Shown here in pieces: positions 27,529-36,162 of a stretch of DNA of 64,000 bases. The notes below the pieces were generated by a model, which worked only from the letters and a program-made list of their open reading frames with translations, was not told the origin of the DNA and did no database searches. The DNA is from Saccharopolyspora rectivirgula DSM 43747. GTDB lineage: Bacteria > Actinomycetota > Actinomycetes > Mycobacteriales > Pseudonocardiaceae. Positions within the stretch are counted from its first letter, which is position 1. The number at the start of each line of letters is the position of its first letter. Position numbers and translations under genes: made by a program. The stretch lies in the NCBI RefSeq assembly GCF_000497205.1, contig NZ_AYJW01000003.1, positions 53,282 through 117,281 of the forward strand. Reading direction: 5' to 3'.

Positions 27529-28321
27529 CCCGGCTCGTGCGGTTCTGGGCCAGGGCGCGGCGCTCCCGCAGCCACGTGCCGAACACCACCCTCGCGTACC
27601 GGTAGCCGTAGAGGAAGTTGTTGCCCTTCTTGCTCTGCCCTGCCGCGCGCGGCAGCATCCGCATCGGCTGCTCCATCACCCGGTAGCCGCGGCTGAGCAC
27701 CCCGACGAGCAGTTCGGAGGACTGGTACTGCTGTTGTTCGAGCGTCACCGAGTTCGGCACCTCGGCCTTCATCCCGCGGAAGCCGAACGAGGTGTCGGTG
27801 ATGCGCTGCCTGGTCAGGGCGCTGATGATCCACGCGAACACGTAGGTGCCGATGCGGCGCATCAGGGCGGGGCGCTCGTTGCTGCCCAGCCGCCGCGAGC
27901 CGGTGACGAAGTCGGCCCGGTCGTCGATCAGCGGTTGCAGCAGCTTCGGCAGCTCGGTGATGTCGTACTGCCCGTCGGCGTCCGTGGTGACGATGTACTC
28001 GGCACCGCGCTCGGCGGCCAGGTGGTAGCCGAGCCGCAGCGCCGCCCCCTGCCCCCGGTTCACCGGTGCGATGCAGGTCTTCGCCCCGTGCTCGACGGCG
28101 ACCTTGGCGGTCTGGTCGGTGGCGCCGTCCACCACCACCAAGGTGTCCACCTCCAGGCCGCAGCTCTCCCCGGGGATGCTGTCGAGCACTCCGCCGATCG
28201 CCTCCTCCTCGTTGTAGGCGGCGATCAGCACGACGACCGGAGCGAAGCGGTGCTCCCCGTAGCGCTGCGCGTAGTCGTCCAGAGCTGCCCGGTCCACTTC
28301 GTCCGGGAACGTCAAGGCCAT
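27497..28321 (-). CDS. GT2 glycosyltransferase, polyprenyl-phosphate sugar synthase-like
   Basis: 274 residues, GT-A fold. It has VVVLIAAYNEEEAIGGVLDSIP at the N-terminus, VVVDGATDQT, a TTDADGQYD nucleotide/metal motif, GSRRLGSNERP and the acceptor-loop region SFGFRGMKAE. There is no C-terminal TM pair, so it resembles soluble DPM1-type enzymes that move a sugar from a nucleotide to polyprenyl phosphate. ATG 28321 follows GAGGAG. It is third in the epimerase-GT-C-GT2 operon (20 bp after the GT-C gene). The sugar transferred is unknown; UDP-sulfoquinovose is one candidate. Confidence 0.85.
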   Translation of the reverse strand: MALTFPDEVDRAALDDYAQRYGEHRFAPVVVLIAAYNEEEAIGGVLDSIPGESCGLEVDTLVVVDGATDQTAKVAVEHGAKTCIAPVNRGQGAALRLGYHLAAERGAEYIVTTDADGQYDITELPKLLQPLIDDRADFVTGSRRLGSNERPALMRRIGTYVFAWIISALTRQRITDTSFGFRGMKAEVPNSVTLEQQQYQSSELLVGVLSRGYRVMEQPMRMLPRAAGQSKKGNNFLYGYRYARVVFGTWLRERRALAQNRTSRATEPAGVADR

Positions 28322-28341
28322 CTGAGCTCCTCGTGGTTCGT

Positions 28342-29757
28342 TCAACGGGTGGTCGGGGTCTTCCGGAAGATGGCCGTGATCGCGATAGCACCGGCCAGCG
28401 GAATCAGCACCAGCCCTGGCAACTGGTAGCGCCAGGAGAACTCCATCGCCGCAGCTGTCCCCAATACGGTGATTGCCAGGCCAGCCGGCAGCAAACACAC
28501 CGCGCGCAGGCCGGAGCGGCGGGCCCGCCCCGCCCCCAGCACGGCGGCCACCGCCAGCACCAGCCCGGCCCCCAGCGCCGTGCCGGAAGCGTAGCCCCCG
28601 TTGAGCTGGTAGGCGCGCAGGAAACCGGCCAGGTCGGGGTTGACGTGGATCTCGCCGTCGTCGTACAGCTCGGTCCACTCGACGACGTACCACTCCTCGT
28701 CGTACATCGGGTAGGTCGTCTGGAACTGCCAGCGGTGCAGCGGGACGTCACCGGGCGACTGAGTCCTGGTCGGCGCGAACCCCTTGAGGAAGTCCTGGAG
28801 AACACCGCCGAGCACGTCGAACGGCTGGTGCATCAGCACCTTGGCGGCCAGTCCCCCTTGCGCGGCCACGTGGTCCATTCCCTCCGGGAGGAGGCGTCGC
28901 ACGTTCTCCTGGACGTTCCAGAAGTGGATGTAGTGGTCTATCCCGATGCGCTTGCGCTCCTCCACCGGCTCGTCCGGGCACACCAGCTGCTCTTCCGGCG
29001 TGAGGTCCAGCTCTTCGCACTTCGCCACCATCGCGGTGCGCCCGTAGACGACGCTGCCGGTCGCCCCGCCCAGCGCCGGAGTCCCGGTCCACGCCATGTG
29101 GTACATGGCATAGCCTGCCAGGAGCGCTGCGAACGTGCCGGCCAGCGCACCGGCCGAGCGGAGCCGGCGCTTCCACCCGTCCCGCGGCCGCAGGCCGGCC
29201 GACAACAGGACGAAGACCACCGCCGGGACGATCAGCGTGATCCCGACGATCCTGGTGATGACCGAGAAGGCCAGCAGCGCGCCGGCGACAGCGGCCAGTT
29301 TCGGACCGGGGGTTCCCCACCAGGTCAGCACGTAGACGACCGCCAGCAGCAGCACCTGGAACTGCAGGTCGGACATGATGTTGTGCTCGATCTGCAGCTG
29401 GTAGGCGTCCAACAGGGCCGGGGCCGCCGCCAGCGCCGCCAGCCACCTCCAGGTGCCGAACCGGAGCAGCAGGACGTAGATCCCGATGCCGAGAGCCATC
29501 CCCATCAGGTGCTGCACCGCGACGACGAAGGTCAGGTCGCCCACCGCGAGCAGCGGCCACAGGAACAGCTCGTAGCCGATCGGGTTGATCCCGCCCGGGA
29601 AGAAGACCCCCAGGTCGTTGAGGTAGCGGAACGAGTCGATGTACAGCAGCGCCGGGCGGTAAGCCAGCATGACGACCCCCCGCAGCGCTGCACCGGCCAG
29701 GACGAACAAGGCGAGCAGCCAGTGCTGCCGGAGGAAGCGTGCGGTAGTGGCGATCAT
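28342..29757 (-). CDS. GT-C-type multispanning membrane glycosyltransferase
   Basis: 471 residues with about ten TM helices. The first extracytoplasmic loop holds an acidic motif (RPALLYIDSFRYLND) typical of GT-C enzymes that use polyprenyl-phosphate sugars. A large soluble loop (~235-375) lies between the TM blocks, and the last four helices end in a short basic tail. No exact family name can be given; it resembles PMT/ArnT-like proteins. ATG 29757 lies 7 bp after the epimerase stop with little ribosome-binding site, which suggests translational coupling. Together with GT2 and GtrA it fits a lipid-linked sugar transfer pathway. Confidence 0.75.
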   Translation of the reverse strand: MIATTARFLRQHWLLALFVLAGAALRGVVMLAYRPALLYIDSFRYLNDLGVFFPGGINPIGYELFLWPLLAVGDLTFVVAVQHLMGMALGIGIYVLLLRFGTWRWLAALAAAPALLDAYQLQIEHNIMSDLQFQVLLLAVVYVLTWWGTPGPKLAAVAGALLAFSVITRIVGITLIVPAVVFVLLSAGLRPRDGWKRRLRSAGALAGTFAALLAGYAMYHMAWTGTPALGGATGSVVYGRTAMVAKCEELDLTPEEQLVCPDEPVEERKRIGIDHYIHFWNVQENVRRLLPEGMDHVAAQGGLAAKVLMHQPFDVLGGVLQDFLKGFAPTRTQSPGDVPLHRWQFQTTYPMYDEEWYVVEWTELYDDGEIHVNPDLAGFLRAYQLNGGYASGTALGAGLVLAVAAVLGAGRARRSGLRAVCLLPAGLAITVLGTAAAMEFSWRYQLPGLVLIPLAGAIAITAIFRKTPTTR

Positions 29758-29766
29758 GGGTGCGGC

Positions 29767-30717
29767 TCAGACCTCCGCAGCGCGCCGGAAGTCGTCCCAC
29801 ACGGTGCGCAGCCCGCTGGTGAGGGATGTGCTCGGCGCGTAGCCGAGCTCCTGCTGGGCCTTGGTGATGTCCACGATCACCGCGGGCATCTCGCCGTTCT
29901 TGGCCGGCACGTGCGTGGCCGGGACCGGCTGGCCGGTGGCTTCTCGAACCGCGTCGATCAGCTCCAGCACGGAGATGGACTTGCCGGAACCGATGATGAC
30001 GGTCCCGCTGTACTGCTTGTCCCAAGCCGCGAGGATGCCCTGCACGACGTCGCTGACGTGCACGAAATCCCGTCGCTGCGACCCGTCGCCGTAGATCTCC
30101 ACCCCGTCCCCGGAGAGCGCGGCGCGCATCAGCCGCGGGATGAAGCTGTCCTTGTGCGTCATTCCGGGGCCGTAGATGTTGGTGAACCGCAGAGCGCAGG
30201 TCCGCATGCCGTAGGCCCCGGCGTAGCCGGAGAGCAACATCTCGCAAGCGGCTTTGGTGGAGCCGTAGGGGGTCAGCGGCCGCAGGGGCAGCGATTCGGA
30301 AATGGTGCCGTGGCCGATGTCGCCGACCACCGCGTTGGTCGAGGCGAAGATGAACTGGTTGACTTCCCGGCTGCGCGCCAGCTCCAGCAGAGCTTGCGTG
30401 ACCGCCACGTTGTTGTCGTACGTCTCCACCGGACGGTCCACCGAGCGCAGCACCGAGGTGATGGCCGCGAGGTGGACGATGCCGGTCGTGCCGGGGGTCA
30501 CCGCGGCTTCCCGGACCGCGGCATCGCGCAGGTCGCCTTTGACGAAGGTGACCAGGTCGGAGCGCACCGATTCCGGCGGGTCCTGCAGGTCGACGACGGT
30601 CACCGGGACACCGCGGTCGACGAACGCGCGCACCACGGACCGGCCGACGAAGCCGGAGCCTCCCGTGACAACGACTCGAGCGGTATCTGCTGTGGGAGAT
30701 TCAACGCTGCTTGGCAC
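29767..30717 (-). CDS. NAD-dependent sugar-nucleotide epimerase/dehydratase
   Basis: A 316-residue extended SDR. The NAD motif is VVVTGGSGFVGRSVVRAF (15-31). The catalytic YGSTK (Tyr-xxx-Lys) follows a FASTNAVVGD strand, and RFTNIYGPG and FVHVSDVVQGI are conserved in UDP-glucose 4-epimerase-like enzymes. It probably makes the activated sugar for the two downstream glycosyltransferases. GTG start at 30717 with a weak ribosome-binding site. It is first in the three-gene minus-strand operon. Substrate specificity cannot be read from sequence. Confidence 0.88.
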   Translation of the reverse strand: MPSSVESPTADTARVVVTGGSGFVGRSVVRAFVDRGVPVTVVDLQDPPESVRSDLVTFVKGDLRDAAVREAAVTPGTTGIVHLAAITSVLRSVDRPVETYDNNVAVTQALLELARSREVNQFIFASTNAVVGDIGHGTISESLPLRPLTPYGSTKAACEMLLSGYAGAYGMRTCALRFTNIYGPGMTHKDSFIPRLMRAALSGDGVEIYGDGSQRRDFVHVSDVVQGILAAWDKQYSGTVIIGSGKSISVLELIDAVREATGQPVPATHVPAKNGEMPAVIVDITKAQQELGYAPSTSLTSGLRTVWDDFRRAAEV

Positions 30718-30782
30718 GGGCCAGACTTTAACCGGAACGCCGGAAGCTCAAACGCGTACCCAGTCCGGCCCGGCCGTTGCGG

Positions 30783-31220
30783 TCATCCGCCCAGATGCTC
30801 GCGCAGCCCGTTCAGCCCTGGTAGGTACACGCCCTCGGCGAAGGTGCGCTCCAGGTCCGCTTCGTCGGCGGCTTCGGCGTCGTAGTCCGCGTACCACTCG
30901 ACGAAGCTGTGCCCGCTGTCCGTCACCGGAGCCACCCTGATGGTGGCGCGGTAGCTGCGCACCGCGAACCCGCTCTCCAGGATGTCGTAGGTGTAGCTGC
31001 GCTGGGCGTCGTCGAGCGCCACCAGGCGTTCCCTGACCACCCCGCCTCCGGAGAGCTGCAGTCGGCGCACGCTGCCGACCGAGTCCGCCGCACCGCCGCC
31101 TTCGATCTCGCTGCGCTCGATCGCCGGGTGCCACTCGGGCAACCCGTTGAAGTCCCGCACCACTTCCCACACCCGGTCGGCCGCGATCGGCAGCACCGTG
31201 CTGACGTAGGTCCGCGCCAC
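30783..31220 (-). CDS. SRPBCC (START/Bet v1-like) family protein
   Basis: A 145-residue single-domain helix-grip protein. VSTVLPIAADRVWEVVRDFNGLPEWHPAI is the classic SRPBCC start, followed by a beta-rich middle (VGSVRRLQLSGGGVVRERLVALDD, YTYDILESGFAVRSYRATIRV, SFVEWYADYD) and the long C-terminal helix. Members bind or process small hydrophobic ligands. GTG 31220 has a strong AGGAGGAGAG. It is the third gene of the Tm-1-like / PEP-hydrolase-like operon, 11 bp after its neighbour. Function unknown; a role in handling that operon's substrate is inferred from position. Confidence 0.82.
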   Translation of the reverse strand: MARTYVSTVLPIAADRVWEVVRDFNGLPEWHPAIERSEIEGGGAADSVGSVRRLQLSGGGVVRERLVALDDAQRSYTYDILESGFAVRSYRATIRVAPVTDSGHSFVEWYADYDAEAADEADLERTFAEGVYLPGLNGLREHLGG

Positions 31221-31231
31221 GATCTCTCCTC

Positions 31232-32056
31232 CTAGCTCCGGACAGCGGTGAACGCCCGCGTCTGCTCGGTGATCGCCTGCTCGGTGGGGAGGCGTTCCAT
31301 GCTGCTGGCGCCGTAGAAGCCGTGGCACCGCTTCGTCCGGGCCAGCACGTGGGCGGCGTCCTCCGGGGTCGCGATGGGGCCGCCGTGGCACAGCACCAGG
31401 ACGTCGTCCCGGACTTCGGCCGCCGCCTCGGACCACTCGTCGATCAGCCGCACGCAGTCGTCCAGGTCCTTGGCCGTTCCGGCCCCGATGGACCCGCCCG
31501 TGGTCAGTCCCATGTGGCAGACGATGAGGTCGGCCCCGGCTTCGGTCATCTTGCGGGCGTCCTCGGCGGAGAACACGTACGGGGTGGTGAACAGCCCGTG
31601 CTGGTGCGCGGCGGCGATGAGCTCCACTTCCAGGTCGTAGCTCATGCCGGTCTCTTCGAGGTTGGCTCGGAACACCCCGTCGATGAGCCCGACGGTGGGG
31701 AAGTTCTGGACACCGGCGAAGCCGAGTTCGGCCAGTTCGGACAGGAACTTGTCGCGGATCAAGAACGGGTCGGTGCCGTTGACCCCGGCCAGCACCGGGG
31801 TGCGCTCGACCACCGGGAGTATCTCCCGGGCCATCTCCAGCACGATGTCGTTGGCGTTGCCGTAGGCGAGCAGCCCGGCGAGGGATCCCCGGCCGGCCAT
31901 CCGGAACCGCCCCGAGTTGTAGATGACGATCAGGTCGATCCCCCCGGCCTCTTCGCACTTGGCGGACAGGCCGGTACCCGCGCCACCGCCGATGATCGGC
32001 TGGCCGCGCTCGACCTTCTCCCGCAGCCGCTGCAGCAGCGCAGCCCGGTCTTGCAT
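31232..32056 (-). CDS. Phosphoenolpyruvate hydrolase-like TIM-barrel protein
   Basis: A 274-residue TIM barrel of the 'PEP hydrolase' family (the IGPS-like domain fused to Tm-1-like domains in plants). Landmarks are [81 protein letters not shown] and the C-terminal [14 protein letters not shown]. Residues cluster at the C-terminal ends of strands as in phosphoenolpyruvate-mutase-like enzymes, but the reaction of close family members is unestablished. ATG 32056 has a perfect GGAGGTGA. It lies 17 bp after the Tm-1-like gene. Confidence 0.85.
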   Translation of the reverse strand: MQDRAALLQRLREKVERGQPIIGGGAGTGLSAKCEEAGGIDLIVIYNSGRFRMAGRGSLAGLLAYGNANDIVLEMAREILPVVERTPVLAGVNGTDPFLIRDKFLSELAELGFAGVQNFPTVGLIDGVFRANLEETGMSYDLEVELIAAAHQHGLFTTPYVFSAEDARKMTEAGADLIVCHMGLTTGGSIGAGTAKDLDDCVRLIDEWSEAAAEVRDDVLVLCHGGPIATPEDAAHVLARTKRCHGFYGASSMERLPTEQAITEQTRAFTAVRS

Positions 32057-32073
32057 GCTCACCTCCGATTTCC

Positions 32074-33258
32074 TCAGCAGATCTCGTGGAACGCCGCGAC
32101 CGCTGCGGCAGCGAACTCCGGATCGTTGATGTTGTGCGGAACCCGCTGGAGACGGCGGTTGTCGGTTTGCCGCACCTGCTCCTCCAGGGTTTGGAAGAGC
32201 ACCTCGTCCGCTTCCGGGTCGTGGAAGGGCTGGCCCGGCGCGTCCAGCAGGGACACTCCTCCCTCGGGCAGCAGGAAGCGCACCGGCCCGGGGCAGGAGT
32301 TGAGCTTGGCGGCGATGAACTCGGCGATCCGCCGGCACTCCTCCGGAGTCGTGCGCATCAGCGTGACCTGGGGGTTGTGCTCGTAGAACAGCCGTTGCCG
32401 GTAGCGCTCGGGGACGGTGTCCCGAGCGCCGAAGTTCACCATGTCCAGCGCGCCGCACGAACCCACGTAGGGAACACCGGTGCGGGCGATGACGTCCAGC
32501 CGCTGCGGACCGGCGCTCATGACGCCGCCCGCGATGAGGTCGCAGATCTCGGTGGTGGTGATGTCCAGCACCGCGCTGACCAGGCCGTCCCCGACCAGCT
32601 TCTCCATCGCCCGACCGCCGGTTCCGGTGGCGTGGAAGACCAGCGCGTCGTAGTGGCTCTCCAGCTGGTCGCGGATGGCGGTCACGCACGGGGTGGTGAC
32701 CCCGAACATGGACAGCGCCACGGCCGGCTTGCTCTCCTCGGACGACTGCGGTCCGGTCAGGGCGCCGAGCAGCGCGTTGGCCGCATTGCCCAGCACGCGG
32801 CGGGATATCCGGTTCAAGCCAGCGATGTCGGTCACCGAGGGGAACAGCACCACGTCCGAGCAGTCCACATAGGAAGAAGTGTCTCCGGACGCCACAGTGG
32901 ACACCATTATCTTCGGCAACCCGACCGGGAGTTCCCGCATCGCGGGGGTAATGAGCGCCGTGCCCCCGGATCCCCCCAGTCCGATGATTCCGGCGACCTC
33001 CCGATCGGCCAGGAAGTTGCGCAAGGCCAACGACATCTCGGTGATCGCGGTCCCCCGGTCACCGGTGAAGACGGCGTCCGCTCCCGCCGGATGGCAGGCT
33101 GCGACCTGCTCGGCCGGGAAGTCCACTCCCTCCGCGCTCGCGCCGCTGGTGGACACGTCAACGGTGGCCACCGGGTGTCCGCGGGCCACCAGGCCAGCGA
33201 CATAGCGGAGTTCGTCCCCCTTGGTGTCGAACGTCCCGACTACGTAGGCGTGGCGCAC
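32074..33258 (-). CDS. Tm-1-like ATP-binding protein (UPF0261)
   Basis: 394 residues. The N-terminal half is the nucleotide-binding Tm-1 fold ([52 protein letters not shown]). The C-terminal half has [26 protein letters not shown] and [21 protein letters not shown], the conserved UPF0261 segments. The family is named for the tomato mosaic virus resistance protein, but the bacterial role is unknown; a catabolic function is only inferred. GTG 33258 with GGAGGT upstream sets the start. It heads a tightly spaced three-gene operon (Tm-1-like, TIM barrel, SRPBCC). Confidence 0.88.
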   Translation of the reverse strand: MRHAYVVGTFDTKGDELRYVAGLVARGHPVATVDVSTSGASAEGVDFPAEQVAACHPAGADAVFTGDRGTAITEMSLALRNFLADREVAGIIGLGGSGGTALITPAMRELPVGLPKIMVSTVASGDTSSYVDCSDVVLFPSVTDIAGLNRISRRVLGNAANALLGALTGPQSSEESKPAVALSMFGVTTPCVTAIRDQLESHYDALVFHATGTGGRAMEKLVGDGLVSAVLDITTTEICDLIAGGVMSAGPQRLDVIARTGVPYVGSCGALDMVNFGARDTVPERYRQRLFYEHNPQVTLMRTTPEECRRIAEFIAAKLNSCPGPVRFLLPEGGVSLLDAPGQPFHDPEADEVLFQTLEEQVRQTDNRRLQRVPHNINDPEFAAAAVAAFHEIC

Positions 33259-33514
33259 TGTGGACCTCCACGAGTTGGTCACCCGGCGCGACTCTACTGT
33301 CAACCCGGCTGCTGCGCAGTCGGTTGATCAGGGGAATTCACGCTTCCGAAGAGCACTGTCCGAAACCGATTCGGCGCTGTTCCGGAACGTTCCGGGAAAT
33401 CGGTCGGGTTCGACGTCGAGGACCGCGGGAACTCCGCTTCAGCGCACCTGTCCTCCGGCGCGACCGGAGGACATCGAGCACGGGCGCTCCGCGCTCTGGT
33501 CCGCGGAGCACCGC
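33259..33514. other. Intergenic region upstream of the Tm-1-like operon
   Basis: No gene seen. It must hold the promoter of the minus-strand Tm-1-like operon. The GC-rich end at 33480-33514 leads into the terminator of the small gene. Confidence 0.35.
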
Positions 33515-33548
33515 GCCCCCCAGGCGCGGACGTCCACCCCTGGGGGGC
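33515..33548 (-). terminator. Terminator after the 54-residue gene
   Basis: GCCCCCCAGG (33515-33524) and CCTGGGGGGC (33539-33548) form a perfect 10-bp stem. It lies 14 bp beyond the minus-strand stop codon. Confidence 0.7.
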
Positions 33549-33562
33549 CGCGGAAGAGCAGG

Positions 33563-33727
33563 TCAGCGCTGCTGGCCCTGCCCCTTGTCCTTGCCCATGA
33601 ACTTGTTCTTGACCTGCTCTATCTTCTCCCGGTTCTTCGGGTCGGAGGCGTACTTCTTCGCCTGGTCGAGCACCTTGCGCCCTTGCGGGCTGCGGGCGAA
33701 TTCGGAGACCTTCTTGAACAGCGACAT
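33563..33727 (-). CDS. Small highly charged protein of 54 residues
   Basis: It reads MSLFKKVSEFARSPQGRKVLD, then QAKKYASDPKNREKIEQVKN and KFMGKDKGQGQQR. An amphipathic, Lys/Arg-rich helical protein with a Gly/Gln tail, it has no Cys, TM or signal. The ATG at 33727 has CGGGAG upstream and the stop is followed at once by a strong terminator, both signs of a real gene. Similar short 'KVLDQAKKYASDP'-type proteins are common conserved hypotheticals in actinomycetes. Function unknown; nucleic-acid or membrane-surface binding is possible. Confidence 0.75.
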   Translation of the reverse strand: MSLFKKVSEFARSPQGRKVLDQAKKYASDPKNREKIEQVKNKFMGKDKGQGQQR

Positions 33728-33800
33728 CGACGGCTCCCGGGTAGGATTCGGACTCCTCCAGGCTACCGACGGAGCGCTGTTCCTCGCGCCCGCAAGACGC

Positions 33801-34979
33801 TCAGCCGAGCACGCCGTTCACCGAAGCGTGGCCCTTCAGCAGGTTCCGGGCGATCGTGCGGCGCTGGATCTCGTCGGTGCCCTCGAAGATGCGCAGCAGC
33901 CGCAGGTCCCGGTACCAGCGCTCGATCGGCAGTTCCCGGGTGTAGCCCATGCCGCCGTGCAGCTGCAGGATCCGGTCGACGATCTCGTTGGCCCGGACAC
34001 CGCCGTAGAGCTTGGCCATGGACTGGGCGTGCCGCGAGTCCATCCCCTGGTCGACCTGCCAGGCGGCCTGCAGGACCAACCAGCGCAGCGCCTCGATCTC
34101 CACCGCGGAGTCGGCCAGCATCCACTGGATGGCCTGCCGCTCGGCGATCGGCTTGCCGAAGGTCTCCCGGGTCTTGGCGTAGTCGATGCCCATCTCCACC
34201 AGCCGCATGCAGCCGCCCAGGGCCCGGGCGGGCAGCAGGTAGCGGCCCCGGCCGATCCACTGCATCGCCAGGGCGAAGCCCTGCCCGACCTCACCGAGCA
34301 CGTTCTCCTTGGGCACCCGCACGTTGTCGAAGACCAGGGCGGCCGGCTGGCGGTCCCACTCCCCCATGATGTCGATCGGTTCGGAGGTCCATCCCATGTC
34401 CCGGTCCACCAGGAAGCAGGTGACCCCGCCGTTGGCGCCCTTCTCCTTGTCGGTGACGGCGAAGACCATGGCGAAGTCGGCGTCGATGCCGCCGGTGATG
34501 AAGGTCTTCTCCCCGTTGATCACCCACTCGTCACCGTCCAGGTGCGCGGTGGTGCGGATGTTCTTCGCGTCCGAACCCGCTCCCGGCTCGGTGATGGCGA
34601 AGCAGGACTTGCGCTCCCCTTCGATGGTCGGGATGAGGTAGCGCTTCTTCTGCTCCTCGTTGGCGTGGTAGAGGATGTTGTCCGCGTATCCGCCGAAGCG
34701 GAAGGGCACGAAGGTCCGCCCCAGTTCGATCTCGATCAGCGCGGCCATGACCGCGCCCAGGCCCATGCCGCCGTACTCCTCGGGTGTCTGGACCCCCCAG
34801 AACCCGGCCTTGCGCGCCTTCTCCTGCAGTTCCCGCTGCTCTTCCTTGGTCAGTCCGCGCTCTCCAGCGCGCTCGCGGCGCAGCACCTCGGGTTCCAGCG
34901 GGATGAGCTCGCGCTGGACGAAGTTGCGCACCCAGTCCCGGATGTCGCGTTCGGTGTCGGACAGCGAGAAGTCCACCAT
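33801..34979 (-). CDS. Acyl-CoA dehydrogenase
   Basis: A 392-residue FAD-dependent acyl-CoA dehydrogenase. It has an N-terminal helical domain (DFSLSDTERDIRDWVRNFV), the FAD/substrate strand CFAITEPGAGSDAKNIRTTA, the WVINGEKTFITGG segment, and the C-terminal GGMGYTRELPIERWYRDLRLLRIFEGTDEIQRRTIAR. The Glu of FEGT is the candidate catalytic base. It oxidises an acyl-CoA to the 2-enoyl-CoA with electrons going to ETF; chain length is not evident. ATG 34979 has GGGAAAGGA upstream. It is divergent from a TetR gene with a shared operator, so it is probably repressed by that protein. Confidence 0.92.
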   Translation of the reverse strand: MVDFSLSDTERDIRDWVRNFVQRELIPLEPEVLRRERAGERGLTKEEQRELQEKARKAGFWGVQTPEEYGGMGLGAVMAALIEIELGRTFVPFRFGGYADNILYHANEEQKKRYLIPTIEGERKSCFAITEPGAGSDAKNIRTTAHLDGDEWVINGEKTFITGGIDADFAMVFAVTDKEKGANGGVTCFLVDRDMGWTSEPIDIMGEWDRQPAALVFDNVRVPKENVLGEVGQGFALAMQWIGRGRYLLPARALGGCMRLVEMGIDYAKTRETFGKPIAERQAIQWMLADSAVEIEALRWLVLQAAWQVDQGMDSRHAQSMAKLYGGVRANEIVDRILQLHGGMGYTRELPIERWYRDLRLLRIFEGTDEIQRRTIARNLLKGHASVNGVLG

Positions 34980-35003
34980 CGCCGGGTTCCTTTCCCATCA
35001 ACT

Positions 35004-35020
35004 AACTAACGACGTTAGTT
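35004..35020. promoter_or_regulatory. TetR-family operator between acyl-CoA dehydrogenase and tetR
   Basis: AACTAAC-GAC-GTTAGTT is a perfect 7-bp inverted repeat with a 3-bp centre. An extra ACTAAC half-site overlaps on the left (from 35001). It lies 25 bp upstream of the dehydrogenase start and 60 bp upstream of tetR, so one bound repressor could cover both promoters. Confidence 0.8.
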
Positions 35021-35079
35021 TTGTGGCAGCCTAAAGCTGTCCCGCCACGAACCGCAAGGGACATCGACGAGGAGCTGCC

Positions 35080-35727
35080 GTGCCCAGACCAACGACGCCG
35101 CTGCTTTCCCTGGAAGCGATCCGCCAGGCCGGCCTGGAGATCATCGACAACGAAGGCCTGGAACGGCTGTCCATGCGGCGCCTGGCCGAACGGCTGGGGG
35201 TTCGGGCCGCCTCCTTGTACAACCACGTGCCCACCAAGGAGCACCTGCTGCACGAGATCGCCGACGGGGTGATGGCGCAGGTGGACGTCTCCGGGTTCGA
35301 GGTCGACTGGGTGACCGGACTGCGCTCGTGGGCGCGCTCCTACCGGGCCGCGCTGGCCGCCCACCCCAACCTGGTGCCCTTCCTGGCCTCCGGTCCCGCC
35401 CGGCGGGAGAACGCGCTGCGCCGCGCCGACGCGGTGCACGGCGGCCTGACCAGCGCCGGCTGGCCGGAGCGCTACGCGACCATGATCGGCGCCTCCACCA
35501 AGTACCTGGTCGTCGGCTCCGCGCTGAGCTCCTTCTCCCGCGGCTTCCCGGACGACGCCGCGGTCTACACCGACCGGTTCCCGCACCTCAAGCACGCCCA
35601 CCTGCTGCCCAGCCACGCCGGCGAGATCGACAGCGACAGCTTCGAGCTGGCCCTGTCGGCGCTGATCGACGGTCTGCAGCAGCTGTACCGGGAGATCACC
35701 GGCCAGGGCGGCTCCAGACGGAGCTGA
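35080..35727 (+). CDS. TetR/AcrR-family repressor
   Basis: 215 residues. The N-terminal helix-turn-helix is LSLEAIRQAGLEIIDNEGLERLSMRRLAERLGVRAASLYNHVPTKEHLLHEIADGV (~9-64). The C-terminal helical ligand domain resembles the TetR class C-terminal domain (HPNLVPFLASGPARRENALRRAD). GTG 35080 follows GAGGAG. It is divergently paired with the acyl-CoA dehydrogenase and autoregulation through the shared palindrome is likely. The inducer is probably an acyl-CoA or the dehydrogenase substrate; this is an inference. Confidence 0.9.
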   Translation: MPRPTTPLLSLEAIRQAGLEIIDNEGLERLSMRRLAERLGVRAASLYNHVPTKEHLLHEIADGVMAQVDVSGFEVDWVTGLRSWARSYRAALAAHPNLVPFLASGPARRENALRRADAVHGGLTSAGWPERYATMIGASTKYLVVGSALSSFSRGFPDDAAVYTDRFPHLKHAHLLPSHAGEIDSDSFELALSALIDGLQQLYREITGQGGSRRS

Positions 35728-35874
35728 CCGCGCGAACAGCCGGCAGAACGGCCTGTGCACCGAATGCAACCCGGGTGAGATCACCCTCGCGTTTTTGTTG
35801 ACTCCCCACTGGAGGGGTTCGTAGCGTCCCGGTAAAACCGAACACCGCGCAAAACCGAATATCGCGCCGATGAA

Positions 35875-36056
35875 GCTGCGCGGGAGAGACCCCGCCTCGA
35901 GCGGGGCGCCGAAGGAGCAAACTCCCCACAAACTCTCAGGCACCAGTACCGCGCAGTCAGGCGACCAAGGAGAAAAGCAGGAGCGGCTCGCTCCTCGCCC
36001 ACGGTGCAAGCCGCCCCGCCGGCGGTGAAACTCTCAGGCCAATGACTCCGGGGAGC
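35875..36056 (+). promoter_or_regulatory. Tandem glycine riboswitch
   Basis: Two glycine aptamers in series. The first has GGGAGAGACCCCG, GCCGAAGGAGCAAACTCC and ACAAACTCTCAGGCACC, closed by GCGCGG/CCGCGC. The second has GGAGAAAAGCAGG, CCCACGGTGCAAGCCG and GTGAAACTCTCAGGCC. The NAAACTCTCAGG core twice, with the CGAAGG-type and GGTGCAAG elements, is diagnostic. It sits about 105 bp upstream of gcvT and is expected to turn the operon on when glycine is abundant. Confidence 0.95.
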
Positions 36057-36162
36057 TGTCCGACCAGCGCAGCGCTAGGTCGGTGTCGAACAGCGCGCCC
36101 GATAAGGTTGGACGGAGGCGACCAGCCATTCGACTGCCGACCCAGCCCGACAAGGAGTCATC

